DNA from: Flagellimonas sediminis
GTDB lineage: Bacteria; Bacteroidota; Bacteroidia; Flavobacteriales; Flavobacteriaceae
NCBI RefSeq assembly: GCF_010500845.1
Contig: NZ_JAAAMI010000008.1
Coordinates: 39,662 to 103,661, forward strand
Direction: 5' to 3'
DNA length: 64,000 nt
Under the pieces are notes generated by a model. It was not told the origin of the DNA. It was given only the letters and a program-made list of their open reading frames with translations, and searched no databases. Each line of letters starts with the position of its first letter. Position 1 is the first letter of the stretch. The translations under genes and the position numbers were made by a program. Shown here one piece after another: positions 36,297 through 45,763 of the stretch.

Positions 36297-36311
36297 CTCA
36301 AAAGTTGGACT

Positions 36312-36521
36312 ATGAAGTTAGCACTATTGACCATTGGTCTGTTAGCACTTGCATTTGCTGGCATTGCAATTAAAATTTGGAGCAAAAAGGATGGAAAGTT
36401 TGCCGGAACCTGCGCAAGCCAAAGCCCATTTTTAAACAAGGATGGCGAAGCCTGTGGATTCTGTGGCAAATTGCCACATGAGCAGGAATGCAAAAAAGAC
36501 TCGTTGCCCGAGTTGAACTGA
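36312..36521 (+). CDS. Small membrane protein with four cysteines
   Basis: The 69-residue protein starts at the ATG at 36312; an in-frame extension to 36294 lies in the promoter and is rejected. Residues 3-22 form one membrane segment (LALLTIGLLALAFAGIAIKI). The rest, outside or inside the membrane, contains cysteines 34, 48, 51 and 60, with CGFC as a C-x2-C pair, which could bind a metal or form disulfides. No function is known to me. It lies 32 bases before the TTG start of a second ECF sigma gene and probably shares its transcript, so a redox or metal link to that sigma factor is conceivable. Confidence 0.7.
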   Translation: MKLALLTIGLLALAFAGIAIKIWSKKDGKFAGTCASQSPFLNKDGEACGFCGKLPHEQECKKDSLPELN

Positions 36522-36553
36522 TCCACTATAACCACTAAGGACACACCCCATTT

Positions 36554-37114
36554 TTGGAGAAAACCGATAATTCCATACAAGAGACCATACGCAGGGCAAA
36601 AGCCGGAAACCAAATTGCATTCAGCACCCTCTTGGATACTTTTTGGAACGATGTCTATGGTTTTCAGCTACAACGCACCAAGAACGAAAATGACGCGGAG
36701 GACATTACCATCAGGACCTTTTCCCGTGCGTTTGACCGTATTGACACCTATGACGATGCCTACGAGTTCAAGACTTGGTTAATCGCTATTTCCAAAAACC
36801 TGCATGTAGACCTCATCCGCAAAAGAAAAAGAACTTTGTTGGACGGTGTGGACCCACGTGGCGACGAGGTAAAAAAAGTGTTGGACGAATCCCCATCAGT
36901 GGAAGACCGGTTGATTATTGAACAAAACCTGGCCAATCTGCTGCAGGACATCAAAAAATTGAAACCCCATTACCAAAAGGTCATCAACCTTCGGTATTTT
37001 AACGAAATGAGCTATGCCGACATTGCCAATGAGCTCAATGAACCCGTGAACAACATCAAGGTAAAATTGCTCCGGGCAAGAAAATTGTTGGCAGAAATCA
37101 TCAAAAAAAAGTGA
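36554..37114 (+). CDS. ECF RNA polymerase sigma factor, second copy
   Basis: This 186-residue sigma factor starts at TTG 36554 (MEKTDNSIQETIRRAKAG). Region 2 is NQIAFSTLLDTFWNDVYGFQ... NDAEDITIRTFSRAFDRI... FKTWLIAISKNLHVDLIR. Region 4 is HYQKVINLRYFNEMSYADIA, then ELNEPVNNIKVKLLRARKLL. It is not followed by an RskA-type anti-sigma, but is preceded by the small four-Cys membrane protein, from which it is separated by 32 bases. lipA begins 62 bases downstream with its own promoter-like motif. Confidence 0.92.
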   Translation: MEKTDNSIQETIRRAKAGNQIAFSTLLDTFWNDVYGFQLQRTKNENDAEDITIRTFSRAFDRIDTYDDAYEFKTWLIAISKNLHVDLIRKRKRTLLDGVDPRGDEVKKVLDESPSVEDRLIIEQNLANLLQDIKKLKPHYQKVINLRYFNEMSYADIANELNEPVNNIKVKLLRARKLLAEIIKKK

Positions 37115-37123
37115 CCCATTTCC

Positions 37124-37158
37124 TTGGGTAAACTTTCCTTACCAGTTTCGTATCTTTG
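37124..37158 (+). promoter_or_regulatory. Likely promoter for lipA
   Basis: TATCTTTG at 37151-37158 is an exact -7 box, 18 bases before the lipA ATG. A TTG at 37124-37126 lies 24 bases upstream, one base more than the usual maximum. Confidence 0.6.
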
Positions 37159-37176
37159 TAAATCAAATTCCGTTGT

Positions 37177-38052
37177 ATGAGCACAAACGTGGCAGAAAGC
37201 GTAATACCTCCCAAAGGAAAACCAAAATGGCTGCGGGTAAAACTCCCTACTGGCCAAAAATATACCCAGTTGAGAGGTCTTGTGGACAAATATGACCTCC
37301 ACACCATTTGCACCTCGGGAAGTTGCCCAAATATGGGTGAATGTTGGGGCGAAGGTACCGCCACATTTATGATATTGGGTAATATTTGTACGCGTTCCTG
37401 TGGATTTTGTGGAGTAAAGACAGGAAGACCAGAAAGTGTTGATTGGGCAGAACCCGAAAAAGTGGCAAGATCCATCAAGATCATGAACATTAAACATGCC
37501 GTGCTCACTTCCGTGGACAGGGACGATTTAAAGGACATGGGATCCATCATTTGGGCCGAAACGGTCAAAGCCGTCCGGAGGATGAACCCAGAAACCACCC
37601 TAGAAACCCTGATACCTGATTTTCAAGGTATTTCAACTCATTTGGATAGGATTCTGGCCGTGGCTCCCGAAGTGATTTCCCATAATATGGAAACCGTTAA
37701 AAGATTGACGCGAGAAGTCCGTATACAAGCCAAATATGAGCGTAGCCTTGAAGTTTTGGACTACTTGAAGAAAAATGGTGCCAATCGCACCAAATCCGGA
37801 ATTATGCTTGGTTTGGGAGAGGAAGAACATGAGGTCATCGCCACCATGGAAGACTTGAGAAAGGCCGATGTAGATGTAGTTACCATTGGTCAATACCTAC
37901 AACCCTCTAAAAAGCACCTTCCTGTAAAACAGTTCATTCTACCGGAACAGTTCAAAAAATATGAGGAAATAGGACTAGAAATGGGCTTCAGACATGTGGA
38001 AAGCGGTGCCTTGGTACGTTCATCCTACAAAGCCCACAAGCATATCAAGTAG
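37177..38052 (+). CDS. lipA: Lipoyl synthase
   Basis: LipA is a radical SAM enzyme that inserts two sulfur atoms into octanoyl groups on pyruvate dehydrogenase and related proteins. The 291 residues carry both iron-sulfur motifs: the auxiliary cluster C-x4-C-x5-C in [13 protein letters not shown], and the radical SAM cluster C-x3-C-x2-C in [10 protein letters not shown]. The C-terminal [12 protein letters not shown] contains the serine ligand of the auxiliary cluster. It is followed by a GAPDH gene 15 bases later, a pairing that may be an operon. Confidence 0.97.
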   Translation: MSTNVAESVIPPKGKPKWLRVKLPTGQKYTQLRGLVDKYDLHTICTSGSCPNMGECWGEGTATFMILGNICTRSCGFCGVKTGRPESVDWAEPEKVARSIKIMNIKHAVLTSVDRDDLKDMGSIIWAETVKAVRRMNPETTLETLIPDFQGISTHLDRILAVAPEVISHNMETVKRLTREVRIQAKYERSLEVLDYLKKNGANRTKSGIMLGLGEEEHEVIATMEDLRKADVDVVTIGQYLQPSKKHLPVKQFILPEQFKKYEEIGLEMGFRHVESGALVRSSYKAHKHIK

Positions 38053-38067
38053 TTCCCCCCAACCGTC

Positions 38068-39078
38068 ATGAAAGACATCAGAATAGGCATAAACGGCTTT
38101 GGTCGTATCGGCAGGACTCTTTTCAGGCTATTACAAAAGCACCCCAACATAAAGGTGGTGGCCATCAATGATTTGGCAGATGCCAAAACGCTGGCGCACT
38201 TACTCAAGTACGACAGCATCCACGGCACCTTGGATGCTGATATTCATTCCAACGCCAATGCTTTGGTGATAAATGGCAACAGCATATCCATCCTCAACCA
38301 CAACCACCCCAAGGATATTGATTGGGCTGACTATCAAGTAGACCTTGTGGTGGAGGCCACAGGAAAATTCAAAAAAGAAGAGCAGCTTCAACATCATATA
38401 CAAAATGGTGCGAAAAAGGTGATTCTTTCGGTTCCTCCTGATGACGACTCCATTAAAATGGTGGTTTTGGGCGTGAACGAGGATATCATCCAGGCAGATG
38501 ACGAAATCATCTCCAATGCATCCTGCACTACGAACAACGCCGCTCCTATGATCAAAGTCATAAACGAACTTTGCGGTATAGAACAGGCCTATATTACCAC
38601 GATCCATTCCTATACGTCAGATCAAAACCTTCATGATGCCCCTCATCGGGACTTACGAAGGTCAAGGGCAGCTGGCCAATCCATCATTCCGACTACCACT
38701 GGGGCAGCTAAGGCACTGACGCGGATTTTTCCAGAATTGTCCAATGTTATCGGTGGATGTGGCATTCGTGTTCCGGTTCCGAATGGGTCTTTGACCGACA
38801 TTACTTTCAATGTAGCACGCGAAACATCTATTGAAGAAATAAATGCTACCTTTAAGAGGTATGCCGATAAGGAATTGAAGCAAATTCTTCATTACACAGA
38901 AGATCCAATAGTTTCCATCGATATAAACAATAGTTGTCATTCTTGTACGTTTGATTCATTGATGACCTCCGTAATTGGAAAAATGGTGAAAATTATTGGA
39001 TGGTACGACAATGAAACTGGGTATTGTTCCAGAATTGTTGATTTAATAGCTTTGCTTATAAAGAAAAACTACGTTTGA
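38068..39078 (+). CDS. gap: Glyceraldehyde-3-phosphate dehydrogenase
   Basis: The enzyme oxidises glyceraldehyde 3-phosphate to 1,3-bisphosphoglycerate with NAD(P) in glycolysis or gluconeogenesis. The 336 residues have the Rossmann start IRIGINGFGRIGRTLF, the catalytic cysteine in SNASCTTNNAAP, and the phosphate-binding regions TTGAAKALTRIFPEL. The end WYDNETGYCSRIVDL is conserved. The genome may hold another copy elsewhere; whether this is the glycolytic or the gluconeogenic one is not clear. It overlaps the hybrid kinase's TTG start by four bases, an unusual arrangement. Confidence 0.95.
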   Translation: MKDIRIGINGFGRIGRTLFRLLQKHPNIKVVAINDLADAKTLAHLLKYDSIHGTLDADIHSNANALVINGNSISILNHNHPKDIDWADYQVDLVVEATGKFKKEEQLQHHIQNGAKKVILSVPPDDDSIKMVVLGVNEDIIQADDEIISNASCTTNNAAPMIKVINELCGIEQAYITTIHSYTSDQNLHDAPHRDLRRSRAAGQSIIPTTTGAAKALTRIFPELSNVIGGCGIRVPVPNGSLTDITFNVARETSIEEINATFKRYADKELKQILHYTEDPIVSIDINNSCHSCTFDSLMTSVIGKMVKIIGWYDNETGYCSRIVDLIALLIKKNYV

Positions 39079-41297
39079 TCTTGCACTTGATAAACAGATG
39101 GATAGGCGTAAAAACGCTATTTCTATTGTGCATTTTCCTATGCACCCAGGCAGTTATTGCCCAAAATGATGCAAGCTCTACAACAAAAGTCCAGGCCATA
39201 TTCGATCAATTTATGGAATATAGGCACCAGAACAAGATAGCCCAAGCCATGGAAACCCTTGATGAGGCATCCGACATTGCAGAGAGCAACGAGGATACCA
39301 AGCTATTACTGGACACCTACCAACAATACGCCCGCATTTTCCTGGAAGAAGGTGACAGGGAAACGGCCCTTCGGTATTGGGACAGGGCCAGCATCTATCT
39401 TAAGGACATATCCTATTCTTACGGACAGGCCTTTCAATTATATTTGGATGCGGCACTTAGATACGATGAGGGAAACAATTTCCAAGCCCTGAAGTTATTG
39501 GACGAATCCAGAAAGATCAGTAACAATAGGAACCTCAGTAACAACATCCTATTGTTGGAAGCCTCCATTTTCACCAATATTGAAAAATATGATGATGCGA
39601 TCAAGAACCTACATGCCCTCATTGTAAATTCTGATGACAAGGAACGGGCCTACTTGGCGGCCAAAGCCAATCTACAACTAGCCGTCATAAGCGTAAAGCT
39701 CAACGATTATGAAGAAGGCATCATCCACTCCAAGGCAGCGCTAGAGCTTTCCCAAAAGCATGGGTTCGCCAAAATAATCAAAGATGCCAACGAGGAGTTG
39801 TCCAATATTTACGAAAAAACGGGAAACTATCAGCAAGCCTTGATTTTCAACAAAGGGCTGGCCAACATAAAGGATTCCATTTTCAACGTTGAAAAAGCAA
39901 AATTGGAATCAAAAACAGCGGACGACATTCGTTCTGAGCACATGGCCAATGAATTGAACAAGCAACAGGCCAAAATAGAGGAATTGAGTGAATCAAAAAA
40001 CCGATCGGAAATCACTGCCATCTTGACTTCGGCTTTCCTGACCATCATTTCACTCTTGGCAGTGTCCCTTTTTAGGAACAACCAGATAAAGCTCAAGACC
40101 AACGATCTATTGTACACCAAGAACAAAGAGTTGGAGCTGGCCAGGGATGCTGCAGTATCGGCCATGGAGGCCAAGACCAATTTCTTGTCCACCGTTACCC
40201 ATGAGTTGCGAACGCCTTTGTATGCAGTAACCGGACTTACCCATTTACTTTTGGAGGAAAACCCATCGGAACACCAAAAGGAGCATTTGAAGTCGTTGAA
40301 ATTTTCAGGGGAATACCTTTTAAATTTTATCAACGACATCCTTCAGATCAATAAAATTGACGCGGACAAATTGGAGCCTTTGAGCATTGAATTCAAATTG
40401 CACAAGATCCTGAACGATGTTGTGGATTCCCTTCAACCGAATGCCAAGGAAAACAAGACCAAACTGATCTTGGACTACGATTCCAACATCCCCCAACAAC
40501 TATTGGGAGACCCGATAAAACTTTCCCAAATTTTCATGAACCTTGTGGGCAACGCCCTTAAGTTTACCAAAAATGGAAAAGTGGAGGTCATTGCCAAATT
40601 ATTGAAGAAAGAAGAAGATCAGGCAAAACTGTACTTTGAAGTCCGGGATACCGGTATCGGTATTTCAGAGGAGCAACAAAAACACATATTTGATAGTTTT
40701 GAACAGGGCTCCATACAGATCAACCGTGAATACGGTGGCACTGGTCTGGGACTCACCATTGTGAAGAGTCTGTTGGGATTGTTCGGAAGTACCATTCATT
40801 TGGAAAGTGAACTGGATCATGGAAGTTCTTTCTATTTTGAAATGGACCTTAAATGTGATACCAAAGCCCTGGATGAAATCTCTTTCCAGTTAGATCCCGA
40901 AGAGTTCCAATTTAAGGGCTTGCATATTTTGATCGTGGAAGACAACAAGATCAATCAAGTGATCACCAAAAAAATGCTTACCAAAAAAGAGATAACTTGC
41001 GATATCGCCAATAATGGAAATGAAGCCATTGATCTTGCCAAGACCAATACATATGATGCCATTTTAATGGACATCCACATGCCCGGCATCAGCGGGGAAG
41101 AGGCCACCAGGCAGATCCGAAAGTTCAATCAAGACGTCCCTATCATTGCCTTGACCGCCATTTCCTTGGATGATAGTTTGGATAGTTTCTTTGCCGCAGG
41201 CTGTAACGATGTGGTAACCAAACCCTTCAAACCTGAAGTTTTTTACCAAAAAATTGGGGAGAACGTTCTCAGAAGCAAAATGCAGGGGTCTGTTTAG
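39075..41297 (+). CDS. Hybrid sensor histidine kinase with TPR sensory domain and receiver
   Basis: The 740-residue protein begins at a TTG that overlaps the gap stop by four bases and has a signal-peptide-like start (LFLLCIFLCTQAVIA). About residues 30-280 form a periplasmic array of TPR-like helices (ALRYWDRASIYLKD, YDDAIKNLHALI). A membrane segment near 313-334 is followed by the kinase: H-box VTHELRTPLYAVTGL with H376, ATPase G-boxes DTGIGISEEQQ and GTGLGLTIVKSL, and a C-terminal receiver with VEDNKINQVI and the phospho-acceptor D666 in ILMDIHMPG. No HTH output domain follows. It resembles Bacteroidota hybrid systems, but with the receiver as the last domain. Confidence 0.9.
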   Translation: MILHLINRWIGVKTLFLLCIFLCTQAVIAQNDASSTTKVQAIFDQFMEYRHQNKIAQAMETLDEASDIAESNEDTKLLLDTYQQYARIFLEEGDRETALRYWDRASIYLKDISYSYGQAFQLYLDAALRYDEGNNFQALKLLDESRKISNNRNLSNNILLLEASIFTNIEKYDDAIKNLHALIVNSDDKERAYLAAKANLQLAVISVKLNDYEEGIIHSKAALELSQKHGFAKIIKDANEELSNIYEKTGNYQQALIFNKGLANIKDSIFNVEKAKLESKTADDIRSEHMANELNKQQAKIEELSESKNRSEITAILTSAFLTIISLLAVSLFRNNQIKLKTNDLLYTKNKELELARDAAVSAMEAKTNFLSTVTHELRTPLYAVTGLTHLLLEENPSEHQKEHLKSLKFSGEYLLNFINDILQINKIDADKLEPLSIEFKLHKILNDVVDSLQPNAKENKTKLILDYDSNIPQQLLGDPIKLSQIFMNLVGNALKFTKNGKVEVIAKLLKKEEDQAKLYFEVRDTGIGISEEQQKHIFDSFEQGSIQINREYGGTGLGLTIVKSLLGLFGSTIHLESELDHGSSFYFEMDLKCDTKALDEISFQLDPEEFQFKGLHILIVEDNKINQVITKKMLTKKEITCDIANNGNEAIDLAKTNTYDAILMDIHMPGISGEEATRQIRKFNQDVPIIALTAISLDDSLDSFFAAGCNDVVTKPFKPEVFYQKIGENVLRSKMQGSV

Positions 41298-42292
41298 AAC
41301 AACCTTTCAATGCATTCTTTCAAAATAGTATGGTCCACTTCCGAAAAATGGTGTGCCACTTCTAAATAATAAAGTCCATCAACTTTATCCTCCAACCGCA
41401 CAAAGTCCTTTTCCGTAGTCAACACCAATTGATTTCCTTTAAAACTTTGAATGTCCTTTTCGGTAAAATGATGATGGTCTCCAAACTTGTAGTGTTTGTA
41501 CTTGATGCCAGCTGCATTCAAAAACTGCAATAAGGGTTTTGGTGAAGCAATGCCCGTTACCAGCGTAATTTCATTATTTTTCAAGGCTCCCAAAGGCAAA
41601 GTGTTCCCTTTTCCATCAATGACTTGATCCGCATAGCTCAAACTGGCAAACAATATTTTTTGATGGGATTGTGGTTGCAGTTTGGTCTCCATAGCTTTCC
41701 GATCCGAAGTGGCCAACCCTGCCGGACATTTGGTTACTATGATCACATCGGCACGATCGGCCTCTTTTTTGGCATCACGCAAACTTCCTGTGGGCAAGTA
41801 CCAATCATCAATATATAATTGGCCGTAAGCCGTCAATAATAAAGAAAAAGTTGGTTTTACCTTTCTATGCTGAAAAGCATCATCCAAAACAACCACATCC
41901 GGCTTAATGTTGATTTCAAGTTGTTCCATGCCATTTCTTCTATCGGTATCCACGGCAATGGCAACATCGGGGAATTTTCTATGCAATTGATAAGGTTCAT
42001 CACCTAAATCCAATACCGTACTTGTATGGGAGGCCAAAACGAAACCCCTTGATTTTCTTTTGTATCCCCTACTCAATACAGCCACCTTATGGCCCTGTAA
42101 TATTCGCAATAAATATTCGGTCATAGGGGTCTTACCTGTTCCCCCAACACTAAGATTGCCTACACAAATGGTAGGTGTGCCATAGGTTTTGGACGTAAAA
42201 ACTCCCTTATCGTACAAATAATTGCGAACATGGACCACCAGACCATAGATCAAAGAAAAAGGAAACGCTATTTTGCGGAGCAATTGCAGCAT
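41294..42292 (-). CDS. lpxK: Tetraacyldisaccharide 4'-kinase
   Basis: LpxK phosphorylates the 4' position of the lipid A precursor at the inner membrane. The 332 residues have an N-terminal hydrophobic anchor ([20 protein letters not shown]), Walker [15 protein letters not shown] (about 48-61), and DDAFQHRK, the conserved LpxK motif. [15 protein letters not shown] and [12 protein letters not shown] lie in the C-terminal half. It converges on the hybrid kinase with a 4-base overlap and diverges from the NIF3 gene across 47 bases. Confidence 0.95.
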   Translation of the reverse strand: MLQLLRKIAFPFSLIYGLVVHVRNYLYDKGVFTSKTYGTPTICVGNLSVGGTGKTPMTEYLLRILQGHKVAVLSRGYKRKSRGFVLASHTSTVLDLGDEPYQLHRKFPDVAIAVDTDRRNGMEQLEINIKPDVVVLDDAFQHRKVKPTFSLLLTAYGQLYIDDWYLPTGSLRDAKKEADRADVIIVTKCPAGLATSDRKAMETKLQPQSHQKILFASLSYADQVIDGKGNTLPLGALKNNEITLVTGIASPKPLLQFLNAAGIKYKHYKFGDHHHFTEKDIQSFKGNQLVLTTEKDFVRLEDKVDGLYYLEVAHHFSEVDHTILKECIERLF

Positions 42293-42339
42293 GGGACGAA
42301 AATATAATATTTTATCTTTAGGCCATTAACATTTTAAGA

Positions 42340-43434
42340 ATGACGGTAAAGGACATCACAAAAACTTTGGAAACATTGGCCCCTCTGGCGCATGCCGAAG
42401 ATTTTGACAACGTAGGTTTATTAATTGGCGACCCCAACATGACAGTCACTGGTTTACTGGTAACCTTGGACACCCTGGAAAATGTAGTGGACGAAGCCAT
42501 TGCAAAAAAATGCAACCTTATCGTGAGTTTTCACCCAATCATTTTTAAGGGTTTGAAAAAAATCACGGGCAGTACCTATGTGGAACGTGTGGTACTTAAG
42601 GCCATCCGGCATAGCATCGCCATTTATAGCATGCACACCGCTTTGGATAACAGTAAAATAGGGGTTAACGCCAAAATATGTGAGGTTTTGGGGATTAAAA
42701 ATCCTGAAATATTGATACCCAAAAAGGGTACTATCAAGAAATTGGTCACCTACGCCCCGGTGGCAGACGCAGATAAAGTAAAGGCAGCACTTTTTGAGGC
42801 AGGTGCCGGAGACATTGGCAATTATAGCGATTGCAGCTATAGTATGGAGGGCGTTGGAAGTTTCAAGGCCGGAAACCTTGCCAACCCTACCAAAGGAGAA
42901 ATTGGTCAGCTCCATTTTGAAAAAGAGGCCCAGATCAATGTTATCTTTACTTTTGAAAAGGAAAAAAATATTCTTCAGGCATTGTTCAAGGCACATCCTT
43001 ATGAGGAAGTGGCCTACGAGGTGGTCACGCTGGAAAACACCAATCAAGACATTGGCATGGGCATGGTAGGAACCTTGCAAACGGAAATGGACGAAAGCGA
43101 CTTTTTGCTCCATGTAAAGACCAAAATGAATGCCAGTGTGGTACGCCACTCACAACTCTTGAACAAAAAAGTAAAAAAAGTGGCCGTTTTGGGTGGAAGC
43201 GGTGCTTTTGCCATTTCCGCTGCCAGAGGGGCGGATGCAGATGTTTTCATTACTTCGGACGTAAAATACCACCAGTTTTACGAGGCCGAAAACCAATTGG
43301 TCATCGCCGACATCGGGCACTTTGAAACTGAGCAGTTTACAAAAGATTTATTGGTTGATCATCTTACAAAAAAAATTCCTAATTTTGCAGTCTCTTTATC
43401 GGAGAGTATAACGAATCCCATCAAGTATTTATAA
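42340..43434 (+). CDS. NIF3-family dinuclear metal protein
   Basis: The 364-residue protein is a Nif3/YbgI/DUF34 family member. DFDNVGLLIGDP near residue 27 and IVSFHPIIFKGLKKI (about 62-76) supply the metal-binding residues of the N-terminal half. KYHQFYEAENQLVIADIGHFETE in the C-terminal half supplies the rest. The longer length comes from an inserted middle domain (about 125-240, YAPVADADKVKAALFEAG), common in Bacteroidota and Gram-positives. It has been proposed to act as a metal-dependent hydrolase or GTP cyclohydrolase-type enzyme; its real role is uncertain. A CT398-like gene follows after 5 bases. Confidence 0.9.
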   Translation: MTVKDITKTLETLAPLAHAEDFDNVGLLIGDPNMTVTGLLVTLDTLENVVDEAIAKKCNLIVSFHPIIFKGLKKITGSTYVERVVLKAIRHSIAIYSMHTALDNSKIGVNAKICEVLGIKNPEILIPKKGTIKKLVTYAPVADADKVKAALFEAGAGDIGNYSDCSYSMEGVGSFKAGNLANPTKGEIGQLHFEKEAQINVIFTFEKEKNILQALFKAHPYEEVAYEVVTLENTNQDIGMGMVGTLQTEMDESDFLLHVKTKMNASVVRHSQLLNKKVKKVAVLGGSGAFAISAARGADADVFITSDVKYHQFYEAENQLVIADIGHFETEQFTKDLLVDHLTKKIPNFAVSLSESITNPIKYL

Positions 43435-43439
43435 CATAT

Positions 43440-44219
43440 ATGGCGAACAAGAAAGAAAGCACCGTGGAAGAAAAATTGAGAGCACTATACGATCTACAGC
43501 TTATCGATTCCAGGGTGGATGAAATCCGCAACGTTAGAGGCGAACTGCCTTTGGAGGTACAGGATTTGGAAGACGAGGTACTTGGACTAAAAACCAGGTT
43601 GGATAAATTGAAAACGGATGTTGAAACCGTCAATTTTGAAATCGCAGCCAAGAAAAACCTTATCGACGAATCCAAGGCGCTCATTAAAAAATATACGGAG
43701 CAGCAGAAAAACGTAAGGAACAGCCGTGAGTTCAACTCCTTGACCAAGGAAGTTGAGTTCCAAGAATTAGAGATTCAATTGGCCGAAAAGAACATTAAGG
43801 AGTTCAAGGCACAGATCGAGCAGAAAAAAGAGGTCATTACCCAGACCAAAGAAAAATTGACTGAACGTGAAGGTCACCTAAAGCACAAAAAAGGGGAATT
43901 GGATGCCATCCTAGCCGAAACCGAAAAAGAGGAAAAGGCCCTTTTGAAAAAATCAGAGGAGTTTGAAGAGAAAATCGAAGATCGATTGATACAAGCCTAC
44001 AAAAGGATCCGTACCAACGTGAAGAACGGTTTGGCCGTTGTTGCTGTGGAACGTGGTGCTTCTGGAGGGTCTTTCTTTACCATTCCTCCACAGGTTCAGG
44101 TAGAGATTGCTTCCCGCAAAAAAATCATTACCGACGAACATAGTGGTCGTATTTTGGTAGATCCACTATTGGCCGAGGAGGAGCATGACAAAATGCAAGA
44201 GCTTTTTGCCAAAATCTAA
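43440..44219 (+). CDS. CT398-like coiled-coil protein with degenerate zinc ribbon
   Basis: The 259 residues are mostly helical: a long antiparallel coiled coil spans about 10-180 (LEDEVLGLKTRLDKLKTD ... IQLAEKNIKEFKAQIEQKK). The C-terminal end should be a zinc ribbon with four cysteines. Here it reads AVVAVERGASGGSFFTIPPQ and KIITDEHSGRILVDP, where each expected cysteine position is occupied by Ser, Gly, Thr or similar. The family links flagellar or transcription factors in some bacteria, but its role in Bacteroidota is unknown. It starts 5 bases after the NIF3 stop, a pairing conserved in this phylum, I believe. Confidence 0.9.
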   Translation: MANKKESTVEEKLRALYDLQLIDSRVDEIRNVRGELPLEVQDLEDEVLGLKTRLDKLKTDVETVNFEIAAKKNLIDESKALIKKYTEQQKNVRNSREFNSLTKEVEFQELEIQLAEKNIKEFKAQIEQKKEVITQTKEKLTEREGHLKHKKGELDAILAETEKEEKALLKKSEEFEEKIEDRLIQAYKRIRTNVKNGLAVVAVERGASGGSFFTIPPQVQVEIASRKKIITDEHSGRILVDPLLAEEEHDKMQELFAKI

Positions 44220-44237
44220 TTCGCTTCCCATAAAATT

Positions 44238-44267
44238 AAAAAAGCCGCCTTAAAGGTGGCTTTTTTT
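44238..44267. terminator. Bidirectional intrinsic terminator
   Basis: An A-rich arm followed by GCCGCCTT, a short loop, then AAGGTGGC and a run of Ts forms a hairpin with one G-T pair. It lies between the convergent CT398-like gene and kmo, and can serve both strands. Confidence 0.88.
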
Positions 44268-44273
44268 GTTTCT

Positions 44274-45629
44274 TTAATGTTTGCTTGCCTTCAACAACTT
44301 TAACATCTGACCCTCCACCTCCTTGGAATCCCACTTATGGGCAATATTGGGAAGTTTCATGATCTTCTTCATGATGGCTTCCTGTTGATCTCCAATGGCA
44401 AGTGCTTCGGCATAGGGTCTATCCGAAAATGTGACTCTACTGTAAATAGGTATCCACTTATCCGGGTGTTTGGCTGCAAAATGTTTTTCAATCTTCTTTT
44501 GCAGCAAGAAATTGGGGTCGGCCGTTTTGCTGCTCATTTCAACAAAGTTACGGTAGCTCAGCTCCGCAATGGCATCCGCATTCGGTTTACGTTCCTTTTG
44601 GTACTCAGAGAATATGGATTCCCAATCATCACCGTACTTCTCCATCAGCTCATGGAGCACATAAATATCCTCAAAACCAGCATTCATCCCTTGTCCGTAA
44701 AACGGAACGATGGCATGGGCAGAGTCGCCCACCAAGGCTACCTTATCCCAATAGGTCCACGGGTAGCATTTCATGGTGACCATGGCACTGGTCGGGTTCT
44801 GGAAGAAATCCTTGGTCAGGTTCTCAATTTCCTTGCGGACATTGGGAAAATACTTTTCAAAAAATACCTTGGCTTGGCTCTCCGTTGTGATGTTTTCAAA
44901 AGATACTTCACCCTCGAAAGGCAAAAACAGGGTGCAGGTAAAACTACCATCAATATTGGGCATGGCAATGAGCATGAACGCACCCCTGGGCCAAATGTGA
45001 AATGAATTCTTATCGAGCTTATGCGTTCCGTCATCATTGGGCGGAATGGTAAGTTCCTTATAACCCACATCTATGAAATCTTGGGAGTAATCGAACCTAC
45101 TGCGGCGTTGCATTTTGTGCCGGACCCTGGAAAAAGCCCCATCGCAACCAAAAATAATGTCGTATTGATATTCCTTCCACTCACTTTTCTCTGATTCGCC
45201 TGTATATATTTTTGCCCCGGGAAGATCTACGTCCCAAACTTTTTCATCAAAGCGAAATTCAGTTCCTTCGGCTTCGGCCAAATCGATCATCCGCTTGTTC
45301 AGAATCCCCCTGGAAATGGACCAAATGGCCTCCCCTTCCTTTCCATATTTTTGATAATAGACCGGTGTATCGTTCACATGCATGGCCCGTTTGTCCAAAG
45401 GAATCGCAATTTCCCTGATCTTTTCTGCCAAGCCTACCTTCTCTAAAGAGCGCCAACCCCTGTTGCTCATGGCCAAGTTGATGGACCGGCCTGAGAATTG
45501 GATGGTACGGATATCAGGTCTTCTATCAAAAACCGTAACGTTGTGCCCAAATTTCCTGAGATAAATTGCTAATAGGGAGCCCACCAATCCAGAACCGATG
45601 ATGGCAATATTTTTTGGGGTCTGTTTCAT
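44274..45629 (-). CDS. kmo: Kynurenine 3-monooxygenase
   Basis: Kmo hydroxylates L-kynurenine to 3-hydroxykynurenine with NADPH and FAD. The 451 residues match the eukaryote-like bacterial KMO. The N-terminal dinucleotide fold is IAIIGSGLVGSLLAIYL with GxGxxG, followed by VTVFDRRPDIR. The second FAD motif is VALVGDSAHAIVPFYGQGMN. GRSINLAMSNRGWRSLEKVG lies between them. Together with kynU at 54.4-55.7 kb it forms part of the kynurenine pathway from tryptophan to NAD. The two are not in one operon. The start ATG is at 45629. Confidence 0.95.
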   Translation of the reverse strand: MKQTPKNIAIIGSGLVGSLLAIYLRKFGHNVTVFDRRPDIRTIQFSGRSINLAMSNRGWRSLEKVGLAEKIREIAIPLDKRAMHVNDTPVYYQKYGKEGEAIWSISRGILNKRMIDLAEAEGTEFRFDEKVWDVDLPGAKIYTGESEKSEWKEYQYDIIFGCDGAFSRVRHKMQRRSRFDYSQDFIDVGYKELTIPPNDDGTHKLDKNSFHIWPRGAFMLIAMPNIDGSFTCTLFLPFEGEVSFENITTESQAKVFFEKYFPNVRKEIENLTKDFFQNPTSAMVTMKCYPWTYWDKVALVGDSAHAIVPFYGQGMNAGFEDIYVLHELMEKYGDDWESIFSEYQKERKPNADAIAELSYRNFVEMSSKTADPNFLLQKKIEKHFAAKHPDKWIPIYSRVTFSDRPYAEALAIGDQQEAIMKKIMKLPNIAHKWDSKEVEGQMLKLLKASKH

Positions 45630-45763
45630 ATATGCCTAATGGGCCTTTTGCTGTTAATTGGCTAAAATACGGATTTTGAAATTCATTGAAGGGTTTTCAA
45701 ATACACTGTCCAAAGTAATTATGTTTAATTTTTTTGTATTTTTATTAGACATTTTATCGGTAA

